NCBI RefSeq assembly: GCF_034190915.1
Contig: NW_026947484.1
Location: forward strand, 84,515,982-84,579,981
Length of the DNA stretch: 64,000 nucleotides
From: Cavia porcellus
Lineage: Eukaryota > Chordata > Mammalia > Rodentia > Caviidae
Reading direction: 5' to 3'
The position numbers and the translations under genes were made by a program. Shown piece after piece: positions 1 to 10,949 of this stretch (the stretch's first letter is position 1; the number at the start of each line of letters is the position of its first letter). The notes beneath the pieces are model-generated. The model was given only the letters and a program-made list of their open reading frames with translations, was not told where the DNA came from and did no database searches.

Positions 1-345
1 GGGGTGCTATGGCAAAATATCTCAGACTGGATAATTTATAAACTCAAACTTTATTGCTCACAGTAAGTCTGGAAGTCTAAGATTGTGTTATGAATGGTTT
101 GGTGTCTATAGTGAGCTCCTATTTTTTGTAGATGGTATGTCCCAGCCATGTCTTCATCACAGCATGAGCAATCAGACTCATCAAACATCCTTAATAAAGG
201 CATTTATGTCCTTAGGAAAATAAGAAAAACCTTCATGACCTAATCAGTCTCCAAGATCACCACCTCTTGATAGCATCACTTCAGGGTTAGATTTCAACAT
301 GCTAGTTTTGGATGGCAGGAATGTTTAGAACACGGTAGGATGTGA
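1..345 (-). mobile_element. MaLR-type solitary LTR (MLT1/MST-like), cut by window edge
   Basis: Read on the + strand, the stretch follows the antisense of mammalian ERVL-MaLR LTRs: a 'cagactggataatttataaa' start, then 'ctcatgacctaatca'-like text near 235, 'gatcaccacctc' near 255 and 'gggttagatttcaacatg' near 285. Order and spacing match these LTRs, with many substitutions and small gaps. No internal retroviral coding sequence is visible, so this is a solo LTR or fragment. Its 3' end lies beyond the window start. The subfamily is uncertain. Confidence 0.6.
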
Positions 346-487
346 AGAAATTTTTAATATCTTAATTATGATAGTAGTCATGATTTCATGTGTTTGTTAA
401 TATTCAAAACATATACTTTTTTTTAAAAAAAGGGTAGGTTTTGCATACATATGACCTGTGGGAAAAAATGTACCATAGTAAAATAAA

Positions 488-660
488 TATTACCACTTAT
501 CCTCTCAAAATACTCTTCCTGGCTTTCTACACACTTATCCCATGGTTTTACAATTTCTGAAGCAGTTCTGGCAATGCATTTTTGTGAGAGTCTTTAATTG
601 CCCTGTGATAACTGCCTCAAATTCTGAATTGATTCAAAGCATCATGGAAAACTCTGTCAA
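488..660 (-). pseudogene. Mariner-type transposase remnant, C-terminal end
   Basis: On the - strand, translation across two frames gives text close to the C-terminus of mammalian mariner transposases: a 'GQLKTLTK' segment, then 'QNCFRN', then after a frameshift 'WDKCVESQEEYFER'. Such proteins typically end in an 'EEYFEG'-like sequence after a 'KRWDKC' motif. The catalytic aspartates are not present here. The piece is frameshifted and carries a stop, so it is a dead fragment. The DNA upstream on the same strand (661-1440) could not be matched to the rest of the transposase. A second relative lies at 46325-46645. Confidence 0.6.
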
Positions 661-1905
661 ATAAAACATCACAGTGGCCGTGCAGCCCAGGACAGGAATG
701 AGACACCAAGGTGTTTTGTGGACCCTGTGAACATATTCCTCTTGGGTTTCCGGCAGGAACAGTGTCCAAACAGGAATTTGGAAGGAACCTTCCTTCTCAT
801 GGACCTGGAAAATTCTATCTGGAAACTTTGTGGGAACTAAGAAAACTGTCCCGGGTGGCTTAAGCATATTGTCTGAAGTCCAGTGTTGCCCTGAAATTTG
901 TAACCCAGATTCAAGCAGACTGGGATTTGAAGGGCTGGATGTCACGACTGCGCCTGCATGTAGGGGTGCCTGCATGTAGGGGCGCAAAAGCAGAAGCAGT
1001 GCAGCTTGGAATAGCTTCACTTCATCCGGAGGAGGCAGGAGCAGCACGGGGAAATCTAGTGACGTCAACCTCAGCACATAGAAGTTACCATCTTTTGTCT
1101 CTAGATTGCAGAAAGCAGTGTGTGGATTACATGTTTAATGCAGATCATGGGCAAGGCATCCTGGAGAGAGTCAGCAGCTTCCAGGAGAAACAATGGATCA
1201 GGCCACCAGCTCTAACTCCAAGAAAGCCTGTAGTTATTGTAAAATGTAAAATCAGGGTGACGTTTTACTCTGAAACTGACTCTTTCTGCACAGCAAGCTG
1301 CAGTTGGAGAAAAAAATCCAGTGCAGAGTCCACCATATATGAGAAGTTTGATCAGAATCCATTTAGGGAACAGGTTAATTTTTTAAGACTCAGCCATGGT
1401 ACAATTACAGAACAACTTCACTTTACAGTCTCTGGGGTCACTTTCTAAGTGTTTCTAGTGTCTGTGGGAGACAGCCACAAGAAACGGTCATGGAGTGAGT
1501 ACAGGCTGCATACAGATCCCCTGAGAAACTTAGGAATGACAGGGATGGGGGGGACCCTTGGTGGTGAGAAACTGGGCCAGTTGTGTGTGGCTTTCACAGG
1601 GGCTGAGTCTGACAGCACTGGCATCAAATCCAGTGATCTTCTTGGCCTCCTGCCTCGCTGCCTGTTATCAGGCACAGCCGTCAGGGCTCTGGGTGCCTTC
1701 GCCACCCACCTGTGTGAGTAAGGACATGGCATGGTTGTGACGGTTGCTACAGCCTTGGGTGCCCTAAAGGAAGGCCGTGGAGTAGGGTGGGGTGGGGGAG
1801 GCACCTCACAAATCTGTGGACTATAAAAGGAGGCAGAGAAAACTGTGACTTGCTGGATTCCAAGACTGCAGCTCCTAGAAAGAAACGACTCATTTGAAAA
1901 CATAG
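661..1905. other. No gene recognised; unassigned DNA
   Basis: This stretch holds overlapping open frames on both strands (173 codons + at 927, 147 codons - at 634, 162 codons - at 1445). None resembles a protein I know, and all lack supporting splice or domain evidence. It is somewhat richer in G+C than the DNA that follows. It may contain an unrecognised old transposon joined to the mariner remnant. Confidence 0.5.
952..983 (+). repeat. Two tandem 16-bp copies
   Basis: The 16-base unit 'gcctgcatgtaggggt' is followed directly by a second copy that differs only in its last base. It is a small local duplication. Confidence 0.9.
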
Positions 1906-1910
1906 AGAGG

Positions 1911-2020
1911 GGCTGGGGATTTAGCTCAGCCACATAAGCACCTGCCTTGCAAGCAGGCAGTCATGAGTTTGATCAGTGGTACTGATAAAAATGAAAAAAG
2001 ACCGAAAAAAATATTTTGGA
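1911..2020 (+). mobile_element. ID-type tRNA-derived SINE
   Basis: The element starts 'ggggctggggatttagctca' and has a tRNA-like A box ('tagctcag'), the 'cttgcaagcaggcag' middle, a B-box-like 'gagtttgatcag', and an A-rich tail from about 1986. The tail has the form 'taaaaatgaaaaaagaccg', closely matching the reverse complement of the tail of the - strand copy at 40462-40573. Both therefore probably derive from the same source subfamily. Such elements are transcribed by RNA polymerase III and copied by L1 machinery. Confidence 0.8.
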
Positions 2021-2749
2021 CCTTCTTTTTTTTTATTAGGGTTTTTTTTGTTTTTCTTTCTTCTTTATTTCTCTTTTTCTTTCTTTCTTTTTGTAATTTT
2101 CTGTTTTCTTTCAGTGGCTTCCTTTTACATTTTTCCCTCTGATTTATATTTTTTTATTTTCTTGAATGTTCTTTTATCTAATTCTATTAATTTCATTGTA
2201 TACATTTAATGGGACCCTTTTCTCACCTTTTCCTTCTGTGTCTCATCTGTGTTATTTTAAAAAAATGTTACTTCATTTGTTCTGTTTCCCACAACTTCTA
2301 ATTTCACTAGTCTAACCTCTATGCATTATGAATCTTTATATAGTCAGTTAATTCTGGTATGGGCATTGAATTTTTTTCTATCATCAGTGGTCATATAGTC
2401 ACTACATTTAGTAAATATTTACTTTATTTCACTTCAGATCCTGGTGTCCTAATAAATATGCAAACATTGGTTTCTTTCCTATGGTTAAGTGTGTTACAGA
2501 TTCATATGCTATTTCAATATACAAATTTTCTTTTGTTACTGTTATTGTTTCTGATATTATTGCTACTGCCAGGGTGGGATGGTTGTTGCTATTAACTTGT
2601 TTTTTCTATATGCCAAATCTAGATTACCTTTGTGTCACTAACAACCCCATGGCCCATTTCAGGAGAAATGAATGCTGGCCAATTAACACTTGTGTCCTCC
2701 CCTCTCAAAGTAACCAAGGCCACTGAATCTTGGGCCAGAAGCAAATGTC

Positions 2750-3700
2750 TATGAGTAGCCAATGCCTAGAATAAATCACTAAAAAGCAGACACTAACTAA
2801 ATAGATCTCCAAAGGAGCAACGAAGACTTCTTGCTATAATAAAGCCACAAAACCAAGCATAAGAGTAAAAACAAAGCAAAAATAAAGACAAATGAACACA
2901 GTAGAAATATAAGAGGACAAGGAAACAAAATACCACTGAAAACTCTCAACTCTACCAAAATACGAACTATAGGACATGAAGGGGAGGAAATGAAAAATCA
3001 CTCATTTGAATTATTATACATGATAAGAGGAAATAAAAAAATAAACAGAAAGATAAGTGCTTGGTGAGCTCATAAAAGTTATAACTAAAGAGATAATGAC
3101 CTTAATAAACAAAATGTCAGTAAGTTTATAAAAGACACTAATAAAAAGCTAAATGAGCTAAGCAAAACTATACAAAATATGAATGGCCAGTTTAGCAAAG
3201 AATAAGAGCTCATGAAAATGTATCCAACAGGTATCTAGCAGATTAACAGTCTATTGAAAGCACGGGCAGCAAAAGTGATAGAAGTGAGGGCAGAGTGCTG
3301 GAAATAGAAGACAGGGCTGGTGTTGGTGACCAGAGACACTTTAAAGACAATGTGATAATATGAAAAACGGACCAAACATCTCCCAGCTCACATAAGCGAA
3401 ACTATTTTGAGATTAGTTGAAATTAGTGAAAAATCAGAAGTCAGCACAAATAACATAAAATCTATTTACAGAACTAATAGAAAAATTTTGAAATATGGAG
3501 AAAAGTTTAATATACAGATAATCAAGGCACATAGAAATAACTATGATCAGAAACAACCTCTCCACAACACATCATAATCAGAATCCCAGAATTCTATCAC
3601 CAGGACAGAATCCGAAATGCTATTAAAGAAAAGCATTGAACCACTTATAAGAGAAAGTACAATCACAGAAGACTTCTCAACACAAAGCTTAAAGGACAGT
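2750..3700 (+). pseudogene. L1 ORF1-like relic
   Basis: The stretch is A-rich and lies where L1 ORF1, an RNA-binding coiled-coil protein, should be. Broken frames give lysine/glutamate/asparagine-rich peptides. Near 3670 it carries 'gacttctcaacacaaa', a sequence that is also present in the L1 piece on the - strand at 61014-61335. That shared text anchors this as the region just before ORF2. No intact domain can be read. Confidence 0.4.
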
Positions 3701-3933
3701 AGAGCTTGGAATGAAGTGTTATAAGCACAGAAAGAAAAAAAATTACAATTTATAATGCAAAACTAGTTTTTAAAATTAATGGATTATTCCAAAGACTCAG
3801 GGATATTTCAGAAAGAGACGATGAAGTTGGTGATGCCAAATTGTCTAATAGAAGACACCAGGCAGGATAAGCAGTTAAAAAAAGAGAAAAGAGAATCAAT
3901 AACAAAAAACTATGGAATGACCAAAATAAGTTA

Positions 3934-3960
3934 TTACTGAAAGTCAATAACTTTCAGTAA
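3934..3960. repeat. Perfect inverted repeat, 11-bp arms, 5-base loop
   Basis: The arms 'ttactgaaagt' and 'actttcagtaa' are exact reverse complements around 'caata'. It sits at the junction of the L1 spacer and ORF2. RNA from this locus could form a short stem-loop, but nothing indicates that it functions. Confidence 0.85.
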
Positions 3961-5300
3961 GAATTCTAGATGTGAATGGTCTCTATTCGCCATTTAAAAA
4001 GGATAGATTGCCAGAATTGACAAAGAAGCAAAACCCAATGATATGCTATATATCAGAAGTCCATTTAATCCAAAAAGAAATTCATAGACCAAAAGTCAAA
4101 GGATGGAGTACAATACTCCATCCAATGGGAGCCCAAAAACAAGCAGGAGAAGCTATCCTATTTTCAGACAAAGTAGATTTCAACCTAAAAATTGATGAAA
4201 AGAGTCAAAGAAGGTCACTATAGTTTTGTTAAGGGAACAATTCAATGAAAAGAGATAATACTTATAAATATGTATGGATCAACAGTTGGCACACCCAAAT
4301 TTATAAAACAAACACTACTGGGCATAAATGATCAGAAAAACATCAATGTAATTATAGCATGGGATGTTAATACTTTCGTTATGAATAGACAGATCAGCCA
4401 AACAAAAACTAAACAAAGAAATATCAGAGTTGAACCAAACTTCAAAGAAACGGAAATGCTCTGAGAAAGATACAATATACATTCAATATACATGCTGCAC
4501 ATTTCCCCCACATAGACCACAAACTAGCCCATAGAGCATGCCTAAGTAAATGGAAAAGAATCAAAATGTCCCATGCATATTATCAGATCATAGTGCAGTA
4601 AAACTAGAAATTAATGATGCCGCAGAAATTATGCAAATGCTTGGAAATTAAACAATACACTCTTGAATAATCAGTGGGTCATAGAGAAGAAATCAAGGAA
4701 GAAATTAGATGATTACTAGAGTTAAATAGTAATGCCAGTGCAATGTATCAGAACTTATGTGACACAATGAAAACACTGCCAAGATGGAAGCAAGAGCTGT
4801 GAAAGCACAAAAAAGAAAAACAGAACAAATATATAACATAACGAGGCAACTCATGTTCCCAAGCAAACAAAAAAGAAATCCAAATCTAAAGCTAGCGCAA
4901 CGCAGAAAATTATAAAGATCAGAGACAGAATTAATGAAATTGAGAAGTAAAACATCAGAATCAATGAATTGAGGAGCTGGTTTTTGAAAGGATAAACAGA
5001 ATTCTTAAAGTCTTAGTCAATGTTACCAAGACAAAGAGCTAAAAGAAATGAATCAATGCAATTAGAAATGAAAAAGAGGAAATCAAAACAGACACTGCCC
5101 AAATCCAGAAGATTATTATAGTAAATACTTTGAAAACCTTTACTGCAAAATCTTTGAGAATTCAGAAAATCAGATAGATTTCTAGATACATATGAATCAC
5201 CAAACTCAACAAAGATATAAAAATCTAGAAATAGCCAATAACAGACAGCAAAACTAAAGCAGTAACAAAAACCCGACCACCTCAGAAAAGCACAGGTTGG

Positions 5301-5437
5301 GTGTAATAGTTCATGCCAGTCCAGCCGTTGGCAGGCTGTGGAGGATTGTCCTGAGTTCAGTGCCAGTCCGGGATATGTAATGACTTCAAGATCAGCCTAA
5401 ACTAAATAATAAGACCTTTCTCAAAAGAAAAAAAAAG
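5301..5437 (+). mobile_element. B1-like SINE inserted in L1 ORF2
   Basis: A 7SL-derived, B1-like body ('ggttgggtgtaatagttcat', 'ttggcaggctgtggaggatt', 'agatcagcctaaac') ends in an A-rich tail. Short flanks 'aaaagcacagg' and 'aaaagtgcagg' look like a decayed target-site duplication. The SINE interrupts ORF2 and is therefore younger than the L1. Confidence 0.65.
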
Positions 5438-5867
5438 TGCAGGACTCATGATGACTGATGTTTTCCCTGATGACTATGTTAACATAAGAACATCAGGGAA
5501 AATCTAACATTGATACTTCAATTCCTTAATGAAAGTGAAAGAGGAGTGCTCCCAAAGTGATTCCTGGAAGTTACAATTACTGTGATTCCAACAACTGGCA
5601 AGGACCTAACCAGAAAAGGAGAATTACAGGTTACTCTAATGAACATGGACTCAAAGAATCTCAACAAATACCACAAATCATCAAAAAGATCATGCATGCT
5701 GATCAAATAGGCTTCACTGCAAGGATGCAAGAATGCTTCAACTTTGCAGATCAATAAATGTAATACATCACATAAACAGAAGAAAGGACAAAATGACATG
5801 AGCATGTCAATAGGTGTGGAAAAAGCCTTTGACAAGATCCATTCATAATTAAAAACCCTGATGCCTG

Positions 5868-6012
5868 ACATGGCGGTGTTGTATTCCCACCATGTGGGAG
5901 GCTGAGGCAGGAAGTTGCTGCAAATTTGGGTCATTGTGGGCTACATAGTGAGATCAAGGCCAGTCTGAACTGCATAGTGAAACCTTATCTCAAAATGACA
6001 AAAAAAACACAC
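5868..6012 (+). mobile_element. B1-like SINE inserted in L1 ORF2
   Basis: The body contains 'catgtgggaggctgaggcag' and 'gggctacatagtgagatcaa', followed by an A-rich tail near 6000. It splits the reverse transcriptase part of ORF2. ORF2-like text resumes after it, and flanking 'taaaaac' sequence is repeated on both sides, consistent with a target-site duplication. Confidence 0.75.
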
Positions 6013-7197
6013 ACTAAAAACATTATCCATGAAAAAAAAAGATATAGAAGAATGGTATTTCAATGTAGTAAAAGACTTTTAAGATAAACATACAGTCACA
6101 ATCATATTAAATGGCAGAAATAGGATTACTTCTGAAATCAGGAACAAGAGAAGGATGAACACTCTCACTATTCTGTTCAACACAGTACTCAAAATATTAA
6201 CCAGGGGAATTAGGCAAGCGAAAGCAATACAAAGGGTATGTATAGGAATGGAATAAGCCAAATTATCAATATTTGCAGAAACATGATCCTCTAGATTAGA
6301 AGGGCCAACATTTATCTCATTCTCAGAAGAGCCAAATTAAGCATGTAGCAGGACACAGTCAACACAAAAAAATCAATAATGTTCTTGTACACCAAAAAAT
6401 GAACCCACTGACAAAGAAATTAAGAAAATAATACCATTTTCAGTAACATCAAGAAAATTAAATACTTAAAATTAACCTGACTAAGGAAGTCAAAAGGCCT
6501 TTAAAATGAAATCTAAGATACTAAGAAAAATAAGATAAAGAAGGATATTAGAGGATGAAACAATATCCCATTCTTGGGTAGGCAGAACCAATACTGTCAA
6601 AAAGACTATTTTCAAGATTGATAGGCGGATTTAACCCATTTTCAAACAAAATACCAATAGCATTTCAAAAAGAACTAGAGCAAACAATCATAAAATTGAT
6701 ATAAAACCAGAAGAGACTAGAGAAGCAAAAGCAGTTCTGAGCAGTGAGAGCAAAGCAGGAGGCATCACAATCCAAGATTTCAAGTTATATAACCAAGCCA
6801 CAGTGATTAAAAACAGCACTGTACTGACAGAAAACCCATATATCTCACCATGTCTTAACAAATAAAATGGATCAGAAAATCTAAATATTAAAACATAAAC
6901 AATTTGCTGGAAGATGAAAAATGCTGGAAAACATAGGCAAGGACTTGCTGAATAGAATCCAAATTGTACATGAAGCAACATCAAGAATCAAATGGGATTA
7001 TATTAAATTAAAAAGTTTCTGCACAGCAAGGCAAATAACCAATAAAGAGTCAACTTAGAGAATGGGAAGACATTTTGCTAGCTATTCCTCAGACAGAGGA
7101 TTAATACCTAAAATATATAATAAAATCCAAAAGGACTAGACCCCTCCAAAATAAAAGACCCAATCAAAAAATGGGCAACTGAAATGAATATACACTT

Positions 7198-7308
7198 TGA
7201 AAAAGAAAAAGAAGACTAAAAGGAGGAGGTAGAGGAGGAGGACGAGGTGGTAGGTGTATGAGAAAGAGATGGAGAAGGAGGAGAAGAGGAAGAGGGAGGA
7301 GAACAAGG
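7198..7308 (+). repeat. Purine-only microsatellite inside L1 ORF2
   Basis: About 110 bases are nearly all A and G on the + strand, made of GGA, AGG and GAA blocks. The tract lies between two recognisable ORF2 C-terminal segments, so it grew inside the dead element. Such tracts can form triplex or other non-B DNA. Confidence 0.85.
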
Positions 7309-8062
7309 CCAGTAAATACATAAAAATGTCCCACATTGCTTCCAGTAGAGAAATGCCAATTAAAACAACACTGAGATTCCGCCTTCTTCCAGAACCAATT
7401 ACTATAATAAGGAAATTAAATAATAACAAATGCTGGTGAGGTGTGGGGAAAAAGGAACCCTTCTACACGGCTGATGTGGAAATAAAGTAGTACAACTATT
7501 ATGGAAATCATTATGGAGATACTGTACTTCAAAAATTAAAAATAGAAATTCTCTTCCACTCAGCTATTTCTTTTCCAAGTATCTTCCTAAAAGAATTACA
7601 GATATTATAATACAGTAATACACGCCTACTCATATTATGGAAGCATAAGACATAATAGATAAATTTTGGAAGTGGCCTATATGTTTATCAATAGATCAAT
7701 GGATTAAAAAGTCTGGCAGTATTTGTGCAAATTAAACACTACTCTGCCACAAAGAAGGGTAAACTTGAGTCATTTGTACAAAAATATTGATTATTGCAAC
7801 CATAATATTAGACTAAATAAATCAGACAGACAAGTTTAAATATCACATAATTTCTCCTATGTGAAAAACCCAAAGTATAAATGAAGAGCAAAATGAAAGA
7901 TAGATAACAAGAAGTGGGGAGTTAGGTCTTTCTCCAATGAGAAAGGCTTAAGAGATAGAGGAAAGAGACAGGAAGAAAAACAGAATTAAGATGTGCTGTT
8001 TGTATGTACTAACTAACCCCCAGGATGCAGTCATGTATGGCAAATGTAGTAATAAAAAATAT

Positions 8063-10244
8063 CCCTCAGTTCAGCTGTTCTTCTTCCATCTTATTAAATA
8101 ATCTGACACGACGAGACTCCTGGCTCTTTCGGAAGGTCACAATGACCATGAAATGTGAGGATTTTAAACTAACCCAGAACACTGATACAGTACAACTAAA
8201 GACAGTGACGAGGACTTCCAGAAATGATTCAGAAGAGGCCAGAATGATGGGCGGAGGATTCTGAGGAGGATTAATGGCATTCGGCATTTTATGTCTTAAT
8301 AAATTAAAAACAAAGTGTTCACTGTATTTGTTTTCTGTACCTCATAACTTACACTTTGACAAACATGACCGAAAATAGGTATTGAAAACCTCAGAGAATG
8401 ATTGCTCAGTTTCCTGCACTAGATTCTCACTTCTTCTCTATTTGTGAAGAAGTTTGATGGATGCACAGAATTATTTGTATTAACTATCACTGACATACTA
8501 ACTCTTCTAGTTGTACAGCTGTCTAATTTTTATTAGTATAAATGAAGCTTGAATAAATAATAAATGATAACAAGCATTATTTCCTTTATAGGTATGTTGG
8601 CATGGTTTGGAATATTTTCATTATTCTATAGAATCAGTATTCCTATACTGCACTTGTAAAACAGGCTTAATCAGTTCTACAGAAAATGAAAAAAAAATAT
8701 GCTCATTATCATCTTGAGGATTTTCAAAAATTTCAGAAATGTAGATATCTATTTTTATGACAAAACTTTGTAGATTGAGCTTTCTGGAAAAAATAAGGGG
8801 GTGGGGTGTTGACAGTTGAAAAATCAATTCTCCCATCAGTGTCTAAAAAGCAGCACTAAACTAGGGCTAATGTGTCTGGGAAACAGTTAATATTTCAATG
8901 GGTATTATTTCTTGATAAGAAATATTGGTTCTTATATGTCGCAGTGCTAGTGGCTAATTTGTACTCTGGCCAAATACTGCTTTTGTGGGTAACTGGGGAC
9001 TCTGTGTGTAGCTTCAGATTCTGTAATAAAGGTTTTGCAACAAGATGTGTCAAGCAAGGTTGTAAGTAGATATCCTCACTGATTGTTTTAAATTCTACCA
9101 TTAGATCTGCATGTGGAGCTGCTATAATCACTCCAGATTTTAGAACATAAAGCTCCAGTCCTTTTAGGACACCAGTTCTGCTATCAGACCATCTCTGTAA
9201 AGCTCTTTAATTAGGAAATCCCCAAACAGCAACAGCAATAGCATCTGACTTTATTACATAAAATTTCTCTTTGGCAAAGCTGTTTCAAAGTACAACAGGG
9301 AGAATCACTGGATAAAAATGGGTAAGTAGGAGAAGTGAGAGCAGACATAGAAATGGAAAAGACAAATTAATGCATGCAGAGTTATAGTGTAGCTAATATC
9401 AAGGTGCTTGTTGTAATTTCATTTTATGAAGCTTCAACTTAATAACCTTTTAATATCTTTTAATCTGTTTCTTCTATAGACCTTTACCTGTAGTAAGAAT
9501 ATTTCTTTATTAAGATTCTGTGTGTGTGTGTCTAAGCATTTTTAATGGCCCCCATTGCCATGGTATCATCTGGATACCTGATATTTAAAAAACAAACATT
9601 TTAGCATAATTAATGAATTGTTCTTAGATGGCTATTGTTCAGGTCTGACTACTAAATGTACAGACAGTGCTCATTTCATCAAATTAAAACTTGCTAAGCA
9701 GAAACATCACAGTGAATAAGTAAGGAGGAGTCCGTTGTAAAGAAACAACCTGAAAAGACCTTCAATAACTCCAAAAGTTATGGAGTCCCAAAAAATAAAC
9801 CATGAAAAATAACCTGATGGATCTGAGCCTGGATATACAATCACGAAGAGGTCACAGTTGTCCTTTCAGGTGCGCTCCAACTCACTATACCCCTATCTGT
9901 GGCAAAGAATGTCCAGCTTAATCATGACCTATTGAACAGCCTTGACGATCCTACCTCCTACAAGAGGACCTACCTTTTCCTAATACTGCTTTAAATTGCC
10001 AAACGTTTTACAACAAACTGGCACAATTAATTCTAAAATGCATCTGTTATTTACAAAACAGTTTGTATGCATGCATCTACCTCTTTAACACTATCAACAG
10101 AGATATCTTACATACAGGTATATGCAAAGTACTATATTTGATCCTGGAGTTGCATAAATAATCCTTTGAAATTTGAATTTTGCTTTGCCTTAGAGAAGGG
10201 TTGGCAAAAGGTTGCATCCTCTAAGCTATCTGTGAATGTGAGAG
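8063..10244. other. Unique AT-rich DNA, no gene
   Basis: No repeat or coding sequence is recognised. Open frames are all under 80 codons and resemble nothing. A short (TG)n sits near 9521. Confidence 0.55.
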
Positions 10245-10378
10245 TTAGATTTCATTTTACAGATCAGGAAAGGGAGACACAGAAAAGCTCAGTGACTTGC
10301 ACAAGGTTTTAAAACTAGAAGGCTGCAGAAATGGCATCAAGGTCTCCAACATAGTACTGTTTTCTTGAATAATCAAGA
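10245..10378 (-). mobile_element. MIR SINE fragment
   Basis: The + strand carries the antisense MIR signature in order: 'cattttacagatcaggaaag', 'gctcagtgacttgcacaagg' and 'aactagaaggctgcagaaat'. MIR is an old, mammal-wide tRNA-derived SINE. Confidence 0.7.
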
Positions 10379-10867
10379 GGTTCAGGTCAGGTAAGCACCT
10401 CCTCTTTTCTGTTTCCTGCAGGTACATTGGGATAAAAAGGACTGTTTCTGGCTCAATACTTTAAAAACGCATGATTAGGGTTCAAATGCACAGCTTCGGG
10501 AGAAGTTAGGGGGCACTGGGGCTCAGGGTTTCCATAAGTTTAATTTCTGCTCTTTTTTACTCCGACAGTGTTTTTCAACTATTATTTTGAACAGTTTGCT
10601 ATTGTAGGAAAAACACACTCAACGTTCTCAATGAATGATTTACAAACCAACTTTTGCAACCTACCAATCTGGTTTTTTGATTTTTTACTCTTTGGTTTTT
10701 TAAAAGTTAGCTTCAAGCTCATGTCATCTTGAAAAAAGAGAAACTTTGTGTATTTTTTTTTTATTCTACTTATAACTTTCAGCATTGTCCCTCCTCCATC
10801 CGTATGATCACTTGTGTAGCTCCTGTCCACTGGCTCCTGGTATGTAATAGCTGACTGTAGTCATAGT

Positions 10868-10868
10868 A

Positions 10869-10916
<48 letters not shown>

Positions 10917-10947
10917 GTGTGTGCATACATGTGTGTGTGTGTGTGTA
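10868..10947 (+). repeat. (GT)n microsatellite
   Basis: A long GT run is interrupted by 'ttgtgtgtgcatacat' and continues to about 10947. It is likely to vary in length between individuals. Confidence 0.95.
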
Positions 10948-10949
10948 AG

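Larger units (their letters stand above)
3966..7450 (+). pseudogene. L1 ORF2 relic (endonuclease and reverse transcriptase)
   Basis: ORF2 encodes the endonuclease and reverse transcriptase used in target-primed reverse transcription. Endonuclease text is visible at 3972-4223: 'NGLYSPFKKDRLPEL', an 'ISEVHL' segment keeping the glutamate of the usual 'QETHL', and 'LFSDKVDF'. At 4270-4464 'WDVNTF' keeps the aspartate and asparagine of the catalytic DxN motif. 'SDHSAVKLEIN' at 4583-4615 keeps the catalytic histidine region. Reverse transcriptase text appears at 5557-5757 ('HADQIGFTARMQECFN'). At 6272-6283 the usual 'FADD' reads 'FAET', so both catalytic aspartates are lost. C-terminal text includes 'GGITIQDFKLYNQA' (from 6758) and 'REMPIKTTLRF' (about 7350). 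Many stops and frameshifts are present, so the protein cannot be made. Confidence 0.85.
2021..8062 (+). mobile_element. Old, nearly full-length L1 retrotransposon
   Basis: The parts occur in L1 order on the + strand: a T-rich leader (2021-2720), an A-rich ORF1-like stretch (about 2750-3700), an inter-ORF spacer, a clearly recognisable ORF2 relic (about 3966-7450), and a 3' UTR with typical L1M-like text near 7440-7900 that ends in an AATAAA-containing tail near 8060. The ~6 kb length is close to a complete element. Stops, frameshifts and three insertions (SINEs at 5301 and 5868, purine microsatellite at 7198) show it is long dead. The 5' boundary is inferred from the change in composition after the ID SINE. 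Confidence 0.75.

Noticed and set aside
634..1077. 147-codon - strand frame next to the mariner C-terminus
   Set aside because: Only its far end is plausibly transposase-related; the rest matches nothing and overlaps another open frame.
927..1448. 173-codon open frame, longest in the window
   Set aside because: No recognisable domain, cysteine- and serine-rich mixed composition, overlapping open frames on the other strand, and location beside a mariner remnant. Most likely a chance frame.
1445..1933. 162-codon - strand frame
   Set aside because: Proline/serine-rich, runs into the ID SINE, and no domain. Treated as noise.
1926..1985. tRNA gene
   Set aside because: The A and B boxes are those of a tRNA-derived SINE; no cloverleaf with an intact acceptor stem follows.
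5518..5934. 138-codon - strand frame
   Set aside because: Antisense of the L1 reverse transcriptase region and a SINE.
10868..10947. CRISPR-like or regulatory array
   Set aside because: Plain dinucleotide microsatellite without spacers; mammalian DNA.
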